DNA of 45,332 nt from an uncultured Comamonadaceae bacterium (GTDB lineage: Bacteria; Pseudomonadota; Gammaproteobacteria; Burkholderiales; Burkholderiaceae), in contig CAMLSD010000027.1 of NCBI GenBank assembly GCA_946482595.1, positions 1 to 45,332 on the forward strand. Direction: 5' to 3'. Both the position numbers and the translations under genes were made by a program. Below are positions 27,810 to 38,419 of this stretch, piece after piece. Under the pieces are notes generated by a model. The model saw nothing but the letters and a program-made list of their open reading frames with translations, was not told the origin of the DNA and did not search any database. Within the stretch, counting starts at the first letter, position 1. The number at the start of each line of letters is the position of its first letter.

Positions 27810-28322
27810 TCAGGGCTTGAGGTCCAGCGTGATTTCGCCCAGTTCGGTGCTGCCCTGGGCCGTGAGGGTGGTGGCCGCAGTCGGTGGCCACTGGAACGGG
27901 ATGGACAACAGCTCGCGGCCACCGACCTCGCGTGCAGCCTCGACGACCAGGCGGTAGGCGCCCGGGGCCAGCGAAGTGAGCGGTGACTTGCCCTCGCTGA
28001 AGCGCAACGCGTGCTTGCCGACCGGCCGGGTGGCGCTGGTCACCCCATCGACCGGCACCTTGAGTTCGCGCCCGCCCTTGCGCCACCACTGGCGCATGTC
28101 CTTCAGCCACTTGGTGCCCTCGTCGTTGCGCATCTTCACGTCGTACCAGACGGCCAGGTTCGTCACGGCACGACTGTCGACCGCCTCGATCCAGGTGGCG
28201 ACGTAGGGGCGGTGGTATTCCGCGACGTTCAGGCGGGGCACTTCGATGCCGACGGTCAGATCGGCCGCCAGCACAGGTGAGCCGACCAGCGCACCAAGGG
28301 CCAGGGTGTGGCGCAGTTGCAT
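27810..28322 (-). CDS. DUF2271 protein with ApbE flavinylation motif
   Basis: A 170-residue exported protein with a signal peptide (about 1-20, ending VLAAD). The domain holds VATWIEAVDSRAVTNLAVWYD and ends in an Ig-like strand pair. At residues 92-98 lies DGVTSAT, which fits the ApbE target motif D-x-x-[ST]-[GS]-A-T; Thr98 would be the covalent FMN site. With apbE two genes downstream this protein is probably a periplasmic flavoprotein, taking electrons from the PepSY-type membrane protein (12 bases upstream) and passing them on, perhaps to ferric siderophore. The flavinylation is inferred, the motif is visible. Confidence 0.88.
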   Translation of the reverse strand: MQLRHTLALGALVGSPVLAADLTVGIEVPRLNVAEYHRPYVATWIEAVDSRAVTNLAVWYDVKMRNDEGTKWLKDMRQWWRKGGRELKVPVDGVTSATRPVGKHALRFSEGKSPLTSLAPGAYRLVVEAAREVGGRELLSIPFQWPPTAATTLTAQGSTELGEITLDLKP

Positions 28323-28334
28323 GGAAAAGAGTCC

Positions 28335-29039
28335 TCAGTGGATGAACAACAGGGCAAGCAGCAGAGGGGCCACCAGGCCGAAACCCACCACCGGCCAGGT
28401 GGTCGGCCGCTGGGCGGCGTGCAGCTTCAGGATCAGCAGACCGGTGAGCGAAAAGACGACACAGGCGCCCGCCAGCACGTCGATGAAGGCGGCCCATGCC
28501 GCGCCGGTATGGCGGCCCTTGTGCAGGTCGTTGAAGTAGGCGATCCAGCCCCGGTCGCTGGCCTCGGCCTCGACCGTGCCGCTTGCCCGGTCGATGCGCA
28601 ACCAGGCATCACCGCCCGGGCGGGGCAGGGACAGGTGGATCTCGTCGGGCGACCAGTCGGCCTCGCGCCCGCTCAGGGCCGTGCCCAGCGTGGGCCGTAA
28701 CTCGGCCTCCAGCCAGGCGGCAAGTTCGGCGGGCAGCGGGGTCGGGGTGGCTGATGCCGCCTCCGGGGTGGCGGCCAGGCTGGCCTGCAGTGTGTCCGGC
28801 AAGGTCAGCGTGCGCGTGGCCACGCGGGGCGTGGCTTCGATCAGCCCGGCGTGGTTCAGCGTGATGCCGGTCAGGCTGAACAGCAGCATGCCCACCAGGC
28901 TCAGCGCCGAACTGACCCAATGCCATTGGTGCAGCGTCTTCAGCCAGCGCGCACGGCGCCGGGCAGCGTCCGGCCGGGCGTGTGCCTCGGGAGCCTGATG
29001 CAGGGCGGATGCCCCGGAGATGCCTTGTGTTCCAGCCAT
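28335..29039 (-). CDS. PepSY-associated transmembrane protein (electron transfer type)
   Basis: A 234-residue inner-membrane protein and first gene of the Fur-box operon. It has transmembrane helices at about 40-62 (LVGMLLFSLTGITLNHAG), 185-207 and 212-233, with a periplasmic PepSY-like domain between the first two. His residues in LHQWHWVSSAL, NHAG and DLHKGRHTG are arranged as in heme- or quinone-binding PepSY membrane proteins such as the FpvG group. A role carrying electrons across the membrane from the flavin reductase of the operon to the DUF2271 protein is likely but not shown. AAGG stands four bases upstream of ATG 29039. Fur box at 29103-29131. Confidence 0.85.
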   Translation of the reverse strand: MAGTQGISGASALHQAPEAHARPDAARRRARWLKTLHQWHWVSSALSLVGMLLFSLTGITLNHAGLIEATPRVATRTLTLPDTLQASLAATPEAASATPTPLPAELAAWLEAELRPTLGTALSGREADWSPDEIHLSLPRPGGDAWLRIDRASGTVEAEASDRGWIAYFNDLHKGRHTGAAWAAFIDVLAGACVVFSLTGLLILKLHAAQRPTTWPVVGFGLVAPLLLALLFIH

Positions 29040-29102
29040 GTCGCCTTGCTGCAGGTCCGCCCCGGTCGGCCGGGGCGGTGAAAGCAGGCGATTCTAGGCC
29101 AG

Positions 29103-29131
29103 CAAATGCGAATCAATCTCAATTGCATTTG
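29103..29131 (-). promoter_or_regulatory. Fur box of the PepSY-DUF2271-DUF4198-ApbE operon
   Basis: A 29-base partial palindrome with outer arms CAAATGC and GCATTTG enclosing GAATCAATCTCAATT, close to the AATGCGAATxATTxTCATT form of Fur sites in betaproteobacteria. It lies 64-92 bases upstream of ATG 29039 and after the end of leuA, so it serves the leftward operon. Confidence 0.7.
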
Positions 29132-29152
29132 TAAAGTTGCGCGAAGCGATGG

Positions 29153-30859
29153 TCAGGCGGCACGCCGCTGCGCATCGCCCGCCGCCACCAGGGGCGCCAC
29201 CGCATCGGCCGAGCGGGCATGCAGTCGGTTGATGCCGCTGATCACCGCCAGCACCGAGGCCGTCACGATGTTGGTGTGGCGGCCCACACCGAAGGTGCTG
29301 CCGGCCACGCCAGGGGCGGCCAGTTCGACGAAGGCGATGGCGCTGGCATCCGAGCCGCTGCCGATGGCACGCTCCTCGTAGCTGTCCAGGCGCACCGGCA
29401 CGCCCAGCGCATGCACGGCGGCATCGAGCGGGCCGTTGCCGATGCCCTCGACAACGGTGCGGCGTCCGCCGACCTCCAGCTCGACCTGCACACGCACTCG
29501 TTCACCGTCCTCGACGCTGTGATGGGCCACATAGCGCACGGGGTCGTGGCGGTCGAGGTACTCGGACTGGAACAGCGACCACAGGCGCGCGGCGCTGAGT
29601 TCAGTGCCGGTCGCATCGGCCTCACGCTGCACCACGGCACTGAACTCGACCTGGGCGCGGCGTGGCATCACCAGCCCGTAGCCGGTCTCCAGCAGGAAGG
29701 CGATGCCGCCCTTGCCGGACTGGCTGTTCACGCGCACCACCGAGTCGTAGCTGCGGCCCACGTCGGCCGGGTCGATCGGCAGGTAGGGCACTTCCCAGAC
29801 CGCGTCGGGGCGCTGCGCGGCAAACCCCTTCTTGATCGCGTCCTGATGCGAGCCCGAAAACGCCGTGAAGACGAGGTCGCCCACATAGGGGTGACGCGGA
29901 TGGATGGGCAGCTGGGTGCAGTCCTCGACGGTGCGGGCGACTTCATTGATCTGAGAGAAGTCCAGCCCCGGATGCACCCCCTGGCTGTACAGGTTGAGGG
30001 CCAGCGTGACGAGGTCGACATTGCCGGTGCGCTCGCCGTTGCCGAACAGGCAACCCTCGACCCGGTCGGCGCCGGCCATCACGGCCAGCTCGGCGGCAGC
30101 CACGGCCGTGCCGCGGTCGTTGTGGGGATGCACGCTGAGCACGAGGCTGTCGCGCCGCTTCAGGTGCCGGTGCATCCACTCGATCTGGTCGGCGTAGACG
30201 TTGGGTGTGCTCATCTCCACCGTGGCCGGCAGGTTGACGATGGCCTTGTGCTCGGGCGTGGGCTGCCACACGTCCATCACGGCATCGACCACGTCGCGGG
30301 CCACCGTCAGTTCGGTGCCGCTGAAGACCTCGGGGCTGTACTGGAAGGTCCAGTGTGTCTCAGGCTGGCGGGCTGCGTACTGCTGGATCAGCCGGGCGTT
30401 GTGCACGGCAAGGTCACGCACCTCGTCCACGCTCATGTTGAAGACGATGCGGCGGAAGGCCGGTGCCGTGGCGTTGTAGAGGTGCACGATGGCGCGCGGC
30501 GCGCCGCGCAGCGACTCGAAGGTGCGTGCGATGAGGTCTTCGCGTGCCTGCGTCAGCACCTCGATGGTGACGTCCTCGGGGATGCGGTCTTCCTCGATCA
30601 GCTTGCGGATGAAGTCGAAGTCGGTTTGCGAGGCCGAGGGAAAGCCGACCTCGATCTCCTTGAAGCCCACACGCACGAGCATCTCGAACATGCGCAACTT
30701 GGTGGGGCCGTCCATGGGTTCGAACAGCGCCTGGTTGCCGTCGCGCAGGTCGGTGCTCATCCAGATCGGCGGCTGGGTCAGGGTGCGGTCGGGCCAGGTG
30801 CGGTCGGTCAATGCGACGGGCGGGAAGGCCGGGTACTTGCGGCTCGGGTCTTTCAACAT
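29153..30859 (-). CDS. leuA: 2-isopropylmalate synthase (long form)
   Basis: First committed step of leucine synthesis: acetyl-CoA plus 2-oxoisovalerate gives 2-isopropylmalate. The 568-residue protein has the metal-binding [14 protein letters not shown] motif and [11 protein letters not shown] (His-x-His) in the TIM barrel (about 30-320), a linker, and a C-terminal allosteric leucine domain (about 435-560). This is the long form, related to the actinobacterial type, rather than the 520-residue enterobacterial type. ATG 30859 has AGGAG nine bases upstream; a longer frame from 31255 is not a gene. Upstream are a leucine-rich leader gene and an attenuator (31036-31206), so the gene is probably controlled by leucyl-tRNA supply. 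Confidence 0.97.
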   Translation of the reverse strand: MLKDPSRKYPAFPPVALTDRTWPDRTLTQPPIWMSTDLRDGNQALFEPMDGPTKLRMFEMLVRVGFKEIEVGFPSASQTDFDFIRKLIEEDRIPEDVTIEVLTQAREDLIARTFESLRGAPRAIVHLYNATAPAFRRIVFNMSVDEVRDLAVHNARLIQQYAARQPETHWTFQYSPEVFSGTELTVARDVVDAVMDVWQPTPEHKAIVNLPATVEMSTPNVYADQIEWMHRHLKRRDSLVLSVHPHNDRGTAVAAAELAVMAGADRVEGCLFGNGERTGNVDLVTLALNLYSQGVHPGLDFSQINEVARTVEDCTQLPIHPRHPYVGDLVFTAFSGSHQDAIKKGFAAQRPDAVWEVPYLPIDPADVGRSYDSVVRVNSQSGKGGIAFLLETGYGLVMPRRAQVEFSAVVQREADATGTELSAARLWSLFQSEYLDRHDPVRYVAHHSVEDGERVRVQVELEVGGRRTVVEGIGNGPLDAAVHALGVPVRLDSYEERAIGSGSDASAIAFVELAAPGVAGSTFGVGRHTNIVTASVLAVISGINRLHARSADAVAPLVAAGDAQRRAA

Positions 30860-31035
30860 GATGGGGTGCTCCTGCAATGGGGTCAGAAAGAGGGTGTGGC
30901 CGCAACCGGGCTGCCCGACGGCCACCGCATCGCGGCCGGGCAACCGGGGCTTAGTCGTCGGGCGACGGGGTGCAGGTGCGTGAAGATCGATGCCGTCATG
31001 ACGTGGGCTGGGGCAGGAGGTGCAAGAAAGGGCGC

Positions 31036-31070
31036 GGACAAAACAAAACGGCCAGCGAGATCGCTGGCCG
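31036..31070 (-). terminator. leu attenuator
   Basis: On the minus strand a perfect 10-bp stem CGGCCAGCGA / TCGCTGGCCG with a two-base spacer (31070-31049) is followed by TTTTGTTTTG, a strong intrinsic terminator. It stands between the leuL stop (31096) and leuA (30859), so it would cut the leu transcript before leuA. The leader bases TGCTGGCT (31157-31150) could pair with GGCCAGCG and form an antiterminator. Confidence 0.85.
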
Positions 31071-31095
31071 TGGAGGGGTGTTCGGTTCGGGAGGC

Positions 31096-31206
31096 TTAAC
31101 GACGCACTCGGGCGAGACGACGTTGAGATGACCGCAGACGACCCATGCCAGCCAGCACGGAGGTGGCTAGTAGGGCTAGAAGCAGCAGGGATGCGGCGGT
31201 GGTCAT
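31096..31206 (-). CDS. leuL: leu operon leader peptide
   Basis: A 36-codon ORF just upstream of the attenuator, too short for usual gene finders. The product is [20 protein letters not shown] then a 16-residue Arg-rich tail. Leu codons 7-10, 12 and 13 are CTG CTG CTT CTA, then CTA CTA after one Ala codon; CTA is rare in such GC-rich genomes. Ribosomes short of Leu-tRNA would stall there, which is the classic control of leu leaders in enterobacteria. ATG 31206 lies seven bases after AACACT (-10-like), so translation may be leaderless. TAA ends at 31096, 26 bases before the attenuator stem. A hydrophobic small membrane protein is the alternative reading, less likely given the context. Confidence 0.8.
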   Translation of the reverse strand: MTTAASLLLLALLATSVLAGMGRLRSSQRRLARVRR

Positions 31207-31213
31207 GGCTTTC

Positions 31214-31243
31214 AGTGTTGGCGAGTTGGTGGGGTCTTGTCAA
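31214..31243 (-). promoter_or_regulatory. Promoter of leuL-leuA
   Basis: A perfect -35 TTGACA (31243-31238 on the minus strand) is followed after 18 bases by AACACT (31219-31214). A transcript would start near 31207, i.e. at or beside the leuL ATG. The -10 match is weak; the -35 match is strong. Confidence 0.55.
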
Positions 31244-31312
31244 TGCGCGTCGCAAAGTCCCCGCACTGGACTGGGCAAAATGCCACAGTCCTGCGCGGGG
31301 GCGGCGCCTCGA

Positions 31313-33589
<2,277 letters not shown>

Positions 33590-33694
33590 CTATCAGATTG
33601 TTGTGACTGATTGAAATCGACAATGGAAGACTACGGGATACCGGGCCGTTCGGACATTTGATCGTGTGAATCGCCTCGATAGCCTTGAGGCAAC

Positions 33695-33708
33695 GCACGA
33701 CGGCGTGA
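33695..33708 (+). promoter_or_regulatory. Possible NtrC half-consensus site
   Basis: GCAC-GACGGC-GTGA fits GCAC-N6-GTGC with one mismatch and lies about 50 bases upstream of the sigma-54 -24 element. A single imperfect site is weak evidence; it is listed because RpoN promoters need an upstream activator. Confidence 0.3.
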
Positions 33709-33745
33709 CTTTCTTGACAGGCGGTGTCGCAAGGCGAGTTGCGGC

Positions 33746-33761
33746 TGGCTCGGAACTTGCT
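33746..33761 (+). promoter_or_regulatory. Sigma-54 (RpoN) promoter
   Basis: CTGGCTCGGAACTTGCT (33745-33761) fits the consensus TGGCAC-N5-TTGC(A/T): GG at 33747-33748 and GC at 33759-33760 are separated by exactly 10 bases. It faces right toward the ammonium-channel fusion, giving a 5' UTR near 145 bases. Confidence 0.75.
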
Positions 33762-33835
33762 GCCACTAAGTAACCAAATGCAAACCAACCCGCCCCCATG
33801 CCTTCGTGTCCGACCTGCGGTGACGGTGGCCCGTC

Positions 33836-33865
33836 CGCCGACCCGGTGATCGCCGACCCGGTGAT
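33836..33865 (+). repeat. Perfect 15-bp tandem repeat in the 5' UTR
   Basis: CGCCGACCCGGTGAT occurs twice without a gap (33836-33850, 33851-33865). It lies within the untranslated leader of the ammonium-channel fusion and within a 34-codon ORF (33798-33902), in which it encodes ADPVI twice. Confidence 0.8.
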
Positions 33866-33919
33866 CTGCACGACCCTCCGCCTTGCGGCGGGTTCCTCGT
33901 GATCGCGGGGAACGTGCCC

Positions 33920-36900
33920 ATGCTGGATCGATCCGCCATCGACATGCTGTGGGTGACGCTGTGTGCGGGCCTGGTGTTTTCGATGCAGGCGGGTTTCCTG
34001 TGCCTGGAATCGGGGCTCACGCGCAGCAAGAACGCCATCAACGTGGCGATCAAGAACCTGACCGACTTTGCGGTGGCCGCGGTGCTCTACTGGGCCATCG
34101 GATTCGGGCTGATGTTCGGCCCCAGTGCCGCAGGCTGGCTGGGCCTGGGCCACTTCTTCACCCCGGTGGGTGCCGGCTCGAACACGGCGCTGGCCACCTT
34201 TTTCCTGTTCCAGGTGATGTTCTGCGCCACCGCATGCACGATCGTGTCAGGGGCGGTGGCCGAGCGCATGCGCTTTTCGGCCTACCTGGTCACCACCTCG
34301 GTGGTCGGGCTGATCATCTACCCGGTGTTCGGCCACTGGGCCTGGGGCGGTGTGCTGGAGGGGCTGCTGGGCCAGGCCACGGCCGTGCCGGGCTGGCTGG
34401 CCGCCAAGGGGTTTGTCGACTTTGCCGGCTCCAGCGTGGTGCACAGCGTGGGCGGCTGGGTGTCGCTGGCGGCCGTGCTGGTGATCGGCCCGCGCACCGG
34501 GCGCTTCGTGCCCGGGCAGGCCCCGCGCCAGATCCCGGGGGGTGACCTGCCCATGGCCATGCTCGGTGTGCTGCTGCTGGCGTTCGGATGGTTCGGTTTC
34601 AATGGCGGCAGCACGCTGGGGCTGGATCGCCGTGTGCCCGGCATCATCGTCAACACGGCCCTGGCCGCAGCCACCGGCATCCTCGCGGGGCTGGCGATCG
34701 GCTGGCTGCGCCGTGGGTATGCCGAGGTGCTGCATGCACTCAACGGTGCGATCGCCGGTCTGGTGGCCATCACCGCGGGGGCTCACGCCGTCTCCGCTGC
34801 CGAGGCCTGCCTGATCGGTGCCATCGGCGGCGCGGTCATGGTGCTGGCCGACGAGCTGCTGCTGCGCCTGCGGGTGGACGACGCGGTCGGTGCCATCCCG
34901 GCCCATCTGGCCGCCGGCATCTGGGGCACGGTGGCCGTCGGGCTGTTCGGTGACCTGCAGGTGCTGGGCACCGGCCTGTCGCGCGGGGCACAGACGGCCG
35001 TGCAGGTGCTGGGTGTGCTCACCTGCGGGCTGTGGGCGTTTGGTGCGGCCTGGGTGCTGCTGCGCCTGATCGACCGGCTGCTGCCGTTGCGGGTGCAGCC
35101 TGAGGAAGAGCTGCTGGGCCTGAATGTGTCCGAGCACGGCGCGCGCACCGAGCTGGTCGAGCTGCTCGACGCGATGAATGCCCAGGCGCGCACCGGCGCG
35201 CTGGAGGTCCGCGTGCCCACCGAACCCTTCACCGAGGTGGGCCAGATCGCCGCCTGCTACAACCAGGTCATGGACAAGCTGGAGCAGGCGGTCGACCAGA
35301 CCCGCGCCATCGTCCGTGACGTGCGCGACGGCGTCATCACCTTCACCCGCGACGGCGTGCTCACCAGCTTCAACCCCGGCGCCGAAAAGCTGTTTGCCAC
35401 GCCGGCCGGGCAGGCCATCGGCCAGACGGTCACGACCCTGTTCAGGAACGCTGGCGTGCGCGATCACCATCGGCTGCATCGCCTGCTCACGCCGGGCGCA
35501 CATGTGGAGTTCCGGCTCGCGCCGGCCAGTCAGGGCCCGCAGGTGGTGGAAGTGGCGGTCAGCGAAAGCCGGCTGGGCCAGGAGGTGCAGCTCACGGGCC
35601 TGGTGCGCGACATCACCGAGCGCAAGCAGATCGAGGCCCAGCTGCACCGTGAGCGCGATCTTGCCCAGGTGACGCTGGCGTCCATCGGCGACGGGGTGGT
35701 GACGACCGACGAGCGCGGCATGCTGCAGTTCATGAACCCGGTGGCCGAACGGCTCACCGGCTGGGAGGCCGAAGAGGCCATGGGCCGCCCGATCAGCGCG
35801 GTGTTCCGGCTGGTCGACGCCCGATCGGGCGAGGTCATCGACAACCCGGTGCGCACGGTGCTCAACGTCGGTCGGCCGCTGCAGCGCAACGAACATGACT
35901 TCCTGCTGCACCGTGACGGCAGCCGAACCCCGGTGCAATGCACGGCCGCACCGATCCGCGGGCGCGACGGTTTCGTGATCGGTGTGGTGCTGGTGCTGCA
36001 CGACGTGACCGAGGCGCTGAGCCTCGCGCACGAGCTGACCCACCAGGCCAGCCACGATGCGCTGACGGGTGTGCCCAACCGGCGCGAATTCGAGCGCCGG
36101 CTGGCCGAGGTGCTGGCCAAGCCGCGACTGGACGACGAGTCACACATCGTGGGCTACCTCGATCTCGATCAGTTCAAGGTGGTCAACGACACCTGCGGCC
36201 ATGTGGCCGGCGACGAACTGCTGCGCCAGGTGACGGCCCTGCTGCGCGGGCGGCTGCGCGGCAGCGACATGCTCGCGCGCGTGGGCGGCGACGAATTCGG
36301 CGTGCTGTTCTTCAACTGCCCGATGGCCCATGCCCAGCGGCTGGCCGAGGGCCTGCGCGAGGCCATCGAGGACTTCCGCTTCGCGTGGCAGGGGCATGCC
36401 TTTGCCATCGGGGTGTCGATCGGCCTGGCCGAGATCGGCCCGCAGGACCATGTGCTGGCCGACGTGCTCAGCGCGGTCGATGCCGCCTGCTATGCCGCCA
36501 AGGAAAGCGGTCGCAACCGCGTGCACGTGTACCGTCACGACGACGCCCGCCTGATGGAACACCATGGCCAGATGCAGTGGGTGGCCCGGCTCCAGGCGGC
36601 ACTCGACCAGGACCGCCTGCGGCTGTACCTGCAGCCCATCGTGCCGCTGCATCCGCACGGCGACGAACGGACACACCACGAGGTGCTGCTGCGGCTGGAC
36701 GAAGGCGGGCGCATCATCAGCCCGGGCAGTTTCATGCCGGCAGCCGAGCGCTACAACCTCATGCCCCGCATCGACCACTGGGTGGTGCGCAACACCCTGG
36801 GCTGGCTGAGCGACGTGTACCGTCAGCATGGTGCGCTGGACGGCACCTACTGCATCAACCTGTCCGGGGCCTCGCTGTCGGACGAGCGCTTCCGCGAGGC

Positions 36901-37342
36901 CTTGCGCAGCCTGCTGGAGCAGCATGCACTGCCGCGCGGTGCCGTGTGCTTCGAGATCACCGAAACCGCCGCCGTGGCCAACCTGTCGAAGGTGGTCGAG
37001 TTCATCACCGAGGTCAAGCGCCTGGGCTGCACCTTTGCGCTCGACGACTTCGGCAGCGGCCTGTCGTCATTCGCCTACCTGAAGAACCTGCCGGTCGACT
37101 ACCTGAAGATCGATGGCGGCTTCGTGCGCGACATCGAGCGCGACCGCATCGACCTGTCCATGGTGCAGGCGATCAACGCGATCGGACATGTCATGGGGCT
37201 CAAGACCATCGCCGAATTCGTCGAGAACGAAGCCGTGCTGGAGCGGGTGCGCGAACTCGGCATCGACTACGCGCAGGGCTACCACCTGGGGCACCCGCGG
37301 CCGCTCGAACAGGTGGGCCAGGTCCGCGTGATGCCGCGTTGA
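33920..37342 (+). CDS. Ammonium channel (Amt) fused to HAMP-PAS-PAS-GGDEF-EAL
   Basis: A 1140-residue membrane protein joining an ammonium channel to a cyclic-di-GMP domain pair. Order: Amt (about 1-395), Amt C-terminal and HAMP-like segment (about 395-460), two PAS domains (about 460-700), GGDEF (about 715-880) and EAL (about 890-1135). The channel looks intact: twin His (H175 in SSVVHSVGG, H329 in IPAHLAAGIWG), gate Phe in FQVMFCAT and WFGFNGG. GGDEF is at 789-793 with an RGSD inhibitory site five residues before; the EAL signature is EVLLR (E921), followed by DDFGSG and YLKIDG. ATG 33920 has GGGGAA upstream; GTG 33899 adds seven residues. A sigma-54 promoter precedes it. Likely role: sense external ammonium and adjust c-di-GMP. 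Confidence 0.95.
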   Translation: MLDRSAIDMLWVTLCAGLVFSMQAGFLCLESGLTRSKNAINVAIKNLTDFAVAAVLYWAIGFGLMFGPSAAGWLGLGHFFTPVGAGSNTALATFFLFQVMFCATACTIVSGAVAERMRFSAYLVTTSVVGLIIYPVFGHWAWGGVLEGLLGQATAVPGWLAAKGFVDFAGSSVVHSVGGWVSLAAVLVIGPRTGRFVPGQAPRQIPGGDLPMAMLGVLLLAFGWFGFNGGSTLGLDRRVPGIIVNTALAAATGILAGLAIGWLRRGYAEVLHALNGAIAGLVAITAGAHAVSAAEACLIGAIGGAVMVLADELLLRLRVDDAVGAIPAHLAAGIWGTVAVGLFGDLQVLGTGLSRGAQTAVQVLGVLTCGLWAFGAAWVLLRLIDRLLPLRVQPEEELLGLNVSEHGARTELVELLDAMNAQARTGALEVRVPTEPFTEVGQIAACYNQVMDKLEQAVDQTRAIVRDVRDGVITFTRDGVLTSFNPGAEKLFATPAGQAIGQTVTTLFRNAGVRDHHRLHRLLTPGAHVEFRLAPASQGPQVVEVAVSESRLGQEVQLTGLVRDITERKQIEAQLHRERDLAQVTLASIGDGVVTTDERGMLQFMNPVAERLTGWEAEEAMGRPISAVFRLVDARSGEVIDNPVRTVLNVGRPLQRNEHDFLLHRDGSRTPVQCTAAPIRGRDGFVIGVVLVLHDVTEALSLAHELTHQASHDALTGVPNRREFERRLAEVLAKPRLDDESHIVGYLDLDQFKVVNDTCGHVAGDELLRQVTALLRGRLRGSDMLARVGGDEFGVLFFNCPMAHAQRLAEGLREAIEDFRFAWQGHAFAIGVSIGLAEIGPQDHVLADVLSAVDAACYAAKESGRNRVHVYRHDDARLMEHHGQMQWVARLQAALDQDRLRLYLQPIVPLHPHGDERTHHEVLLRLDEGGRIISPGSFMPAAERYNLMPRIDHWVVRNTLGWLSDVYRQHGALDGTYCINLSGASLSDERFREALRSLLEQHALPRGAVCFEITETAAVANLSKVVEFITEVKRLGCTFALDDFGSGLSSFAYLKNLPVDYLKIDGGFVRDIERDRIDLSMVQAINAIGHVMGLKTIAEFVENEAVLERVRELGIDYAQGYHLGHPRPLEQVGQVRVMPR

Positions 37343-37375
37343 CCGCCGGCCGGGCCCGGGCTGCGTGGCCCCGCC

Positions 37376-38338
37376 TCAGCGTGGCTTGACGTCGAACAGC
37401 CCCACCGTGGCGGTGAAGCTCACGAAGGCCAGCGCGGTGGACCACAGGATGATGCGCGCGATGCGGCCATTGTCGGCACCGAAGCGCTCGGCCAGCAAGG
37501 ACACGTTGCTGGCCGACGGCAGGGCCGCGGCCAGCACCAGCGCGGTGAGGGCAAAGGTGTCCAGCGGCAGCCCGATGCGCACCGCCACCAGCCCGGCCGC
37601 CAGCACCAGCACCGGGTGGACCACCAGCTTGATGAACACCACCGGTGCGTAGTGCGACACCGGTGTCGTGCCGTGCACCGCCTGCTGCGAGCGCCACAGC
37701 ACCGCGCCGATCGTGAACAGCGCCACCGGCGAGGCCGAGTTGCCGAGCATCTCGATCATCTTGTTGACCGGCCCGGGCAGCGAAAACTGCATCACCGACA
37801 CCAGCGCACCGAGCGCAATCGACCAGGGCAGCGGGTTGCTCAGCGCCCCGCGCAGTGCCTTGGTGACGCTTTCACGCAGGTGGCCGCGGCTGCCTTCGGT
37901 CTGCGCCAGGGCCAGGCACAGCGAACTCGTCACGAACAGATCGGCCAGGATGGTCACGATCACGGGCCCGGCTGCGCGTTCGCCCATCAGCGCCACGATC
38001 AGCGGCACGCCCATGAACCCCGTGTTGGGGAAGGCGGCCACCAGCGCGCCGAAGGCCGAGTCCTTCAGGCCGATGCCGCTGGCCAGCGAATGGCTGATGG
38101 TCACGAACACGATCAGCAGCGCACACAGGATGTACAGCCCCAGCCACACCGGGTTGACCAGCTGGTCGAACGGCGTGGACGCACCAAAGCGAAACAGCAT
38201 GCACGGCAGCGCAAAGAACAGCACATAGATGTTCAGGCCCGGGATGGCGGCTTCGGGCAGCACACGCTTGTGCGCCGCCAGGTAGCCGCACAGCACCAGC
38301 GCGAAAAACGGAAAGGTGACGTTGAAGATGGCTTGCAT
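37376..38338 (-). CDS. AEC family (auxin-efflux-carrier-like) transporter
   Basis: A 320-residue inner-membrane protein with about ten hydrophobic helices in two five-helix halves separated by a hydrophilic loop (about 165-185). The pattern LVAAFPNTGFMGVPLIVALMGE in the first half and LAAALPSASNVSLLAERFGAD in the second is typical of the membrane transport (AEC) family. Substrates in bacteria include malonate and other organic acids, but cannot be told here. I chose ATG 38338 because MQAIFNVTFPFFALVLCG begins the first helix; the longer frame from 38431 overlaps the divergent oxidoreductase gene. It is convergent with the Amt fusion (33 bases between stops). Confidence 0.9.
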   Translation of the reverse strand: MQAIFNVTFPFFALVLCGYLAAHKRVLPEAAIPGLNIYVLFFALPCMLFRFGASTPFDQLVNPVWLGLYILCALLIVFVTISHSLASGIGLKDSAFGALVAAFPNTGFMGVPLIVALMGERAAGPVIVTILADLFVTSSLCLALAQTEGSRGHLRESVTKALRGALSNPLPWSIALGALVSVMQFSLPGPVNKMIEMLGNSASPVALFTIGAVLWRSQQAVHGTTPVSHYAPVVFIKLVVHPVLVLAAGLVAVRIGLPLDTFALTALVLAAALPSASNVSLLAERFGADNGRIARIILWSTALAFVSFTATVGLFDVKPR

Positions 38339-38419
38339 GCTTGGGGCGCAGTATCGCAAGAGATCGTGCGCCACCAAGCTGAATCCGGCCTGAACGGGTG
38401 GTGTGGGCACAATGCCCCC

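Noticed and set aside
30881..30997. Second short ORF between the attenuator and leuA ([16 protein letters not shown]...)
   Set aside because: No ribosome binding site, no amino acid run and no following terminator, so no reason to call it a leader gene.
29219..31099. 626-codon plus-strand ORF opposite leuA
   Set aside because: Antisense to a complete leuA; no recognisable domain and typical low-complexity composition.
33592..33611. ATCAG-N10-CTGAT inverted repeat upstream of katG as an OxyR site
   Set aside because: Arms and spacing differ from the ATAG-N7-CTAT pattern; not enough to name a regulator.
34247..36055. 602-codon minus-strand ORF opposite the Amt fusion
   Set aside because: The plus strand encodes continuous Amt and PAS domains; this is a shadow.
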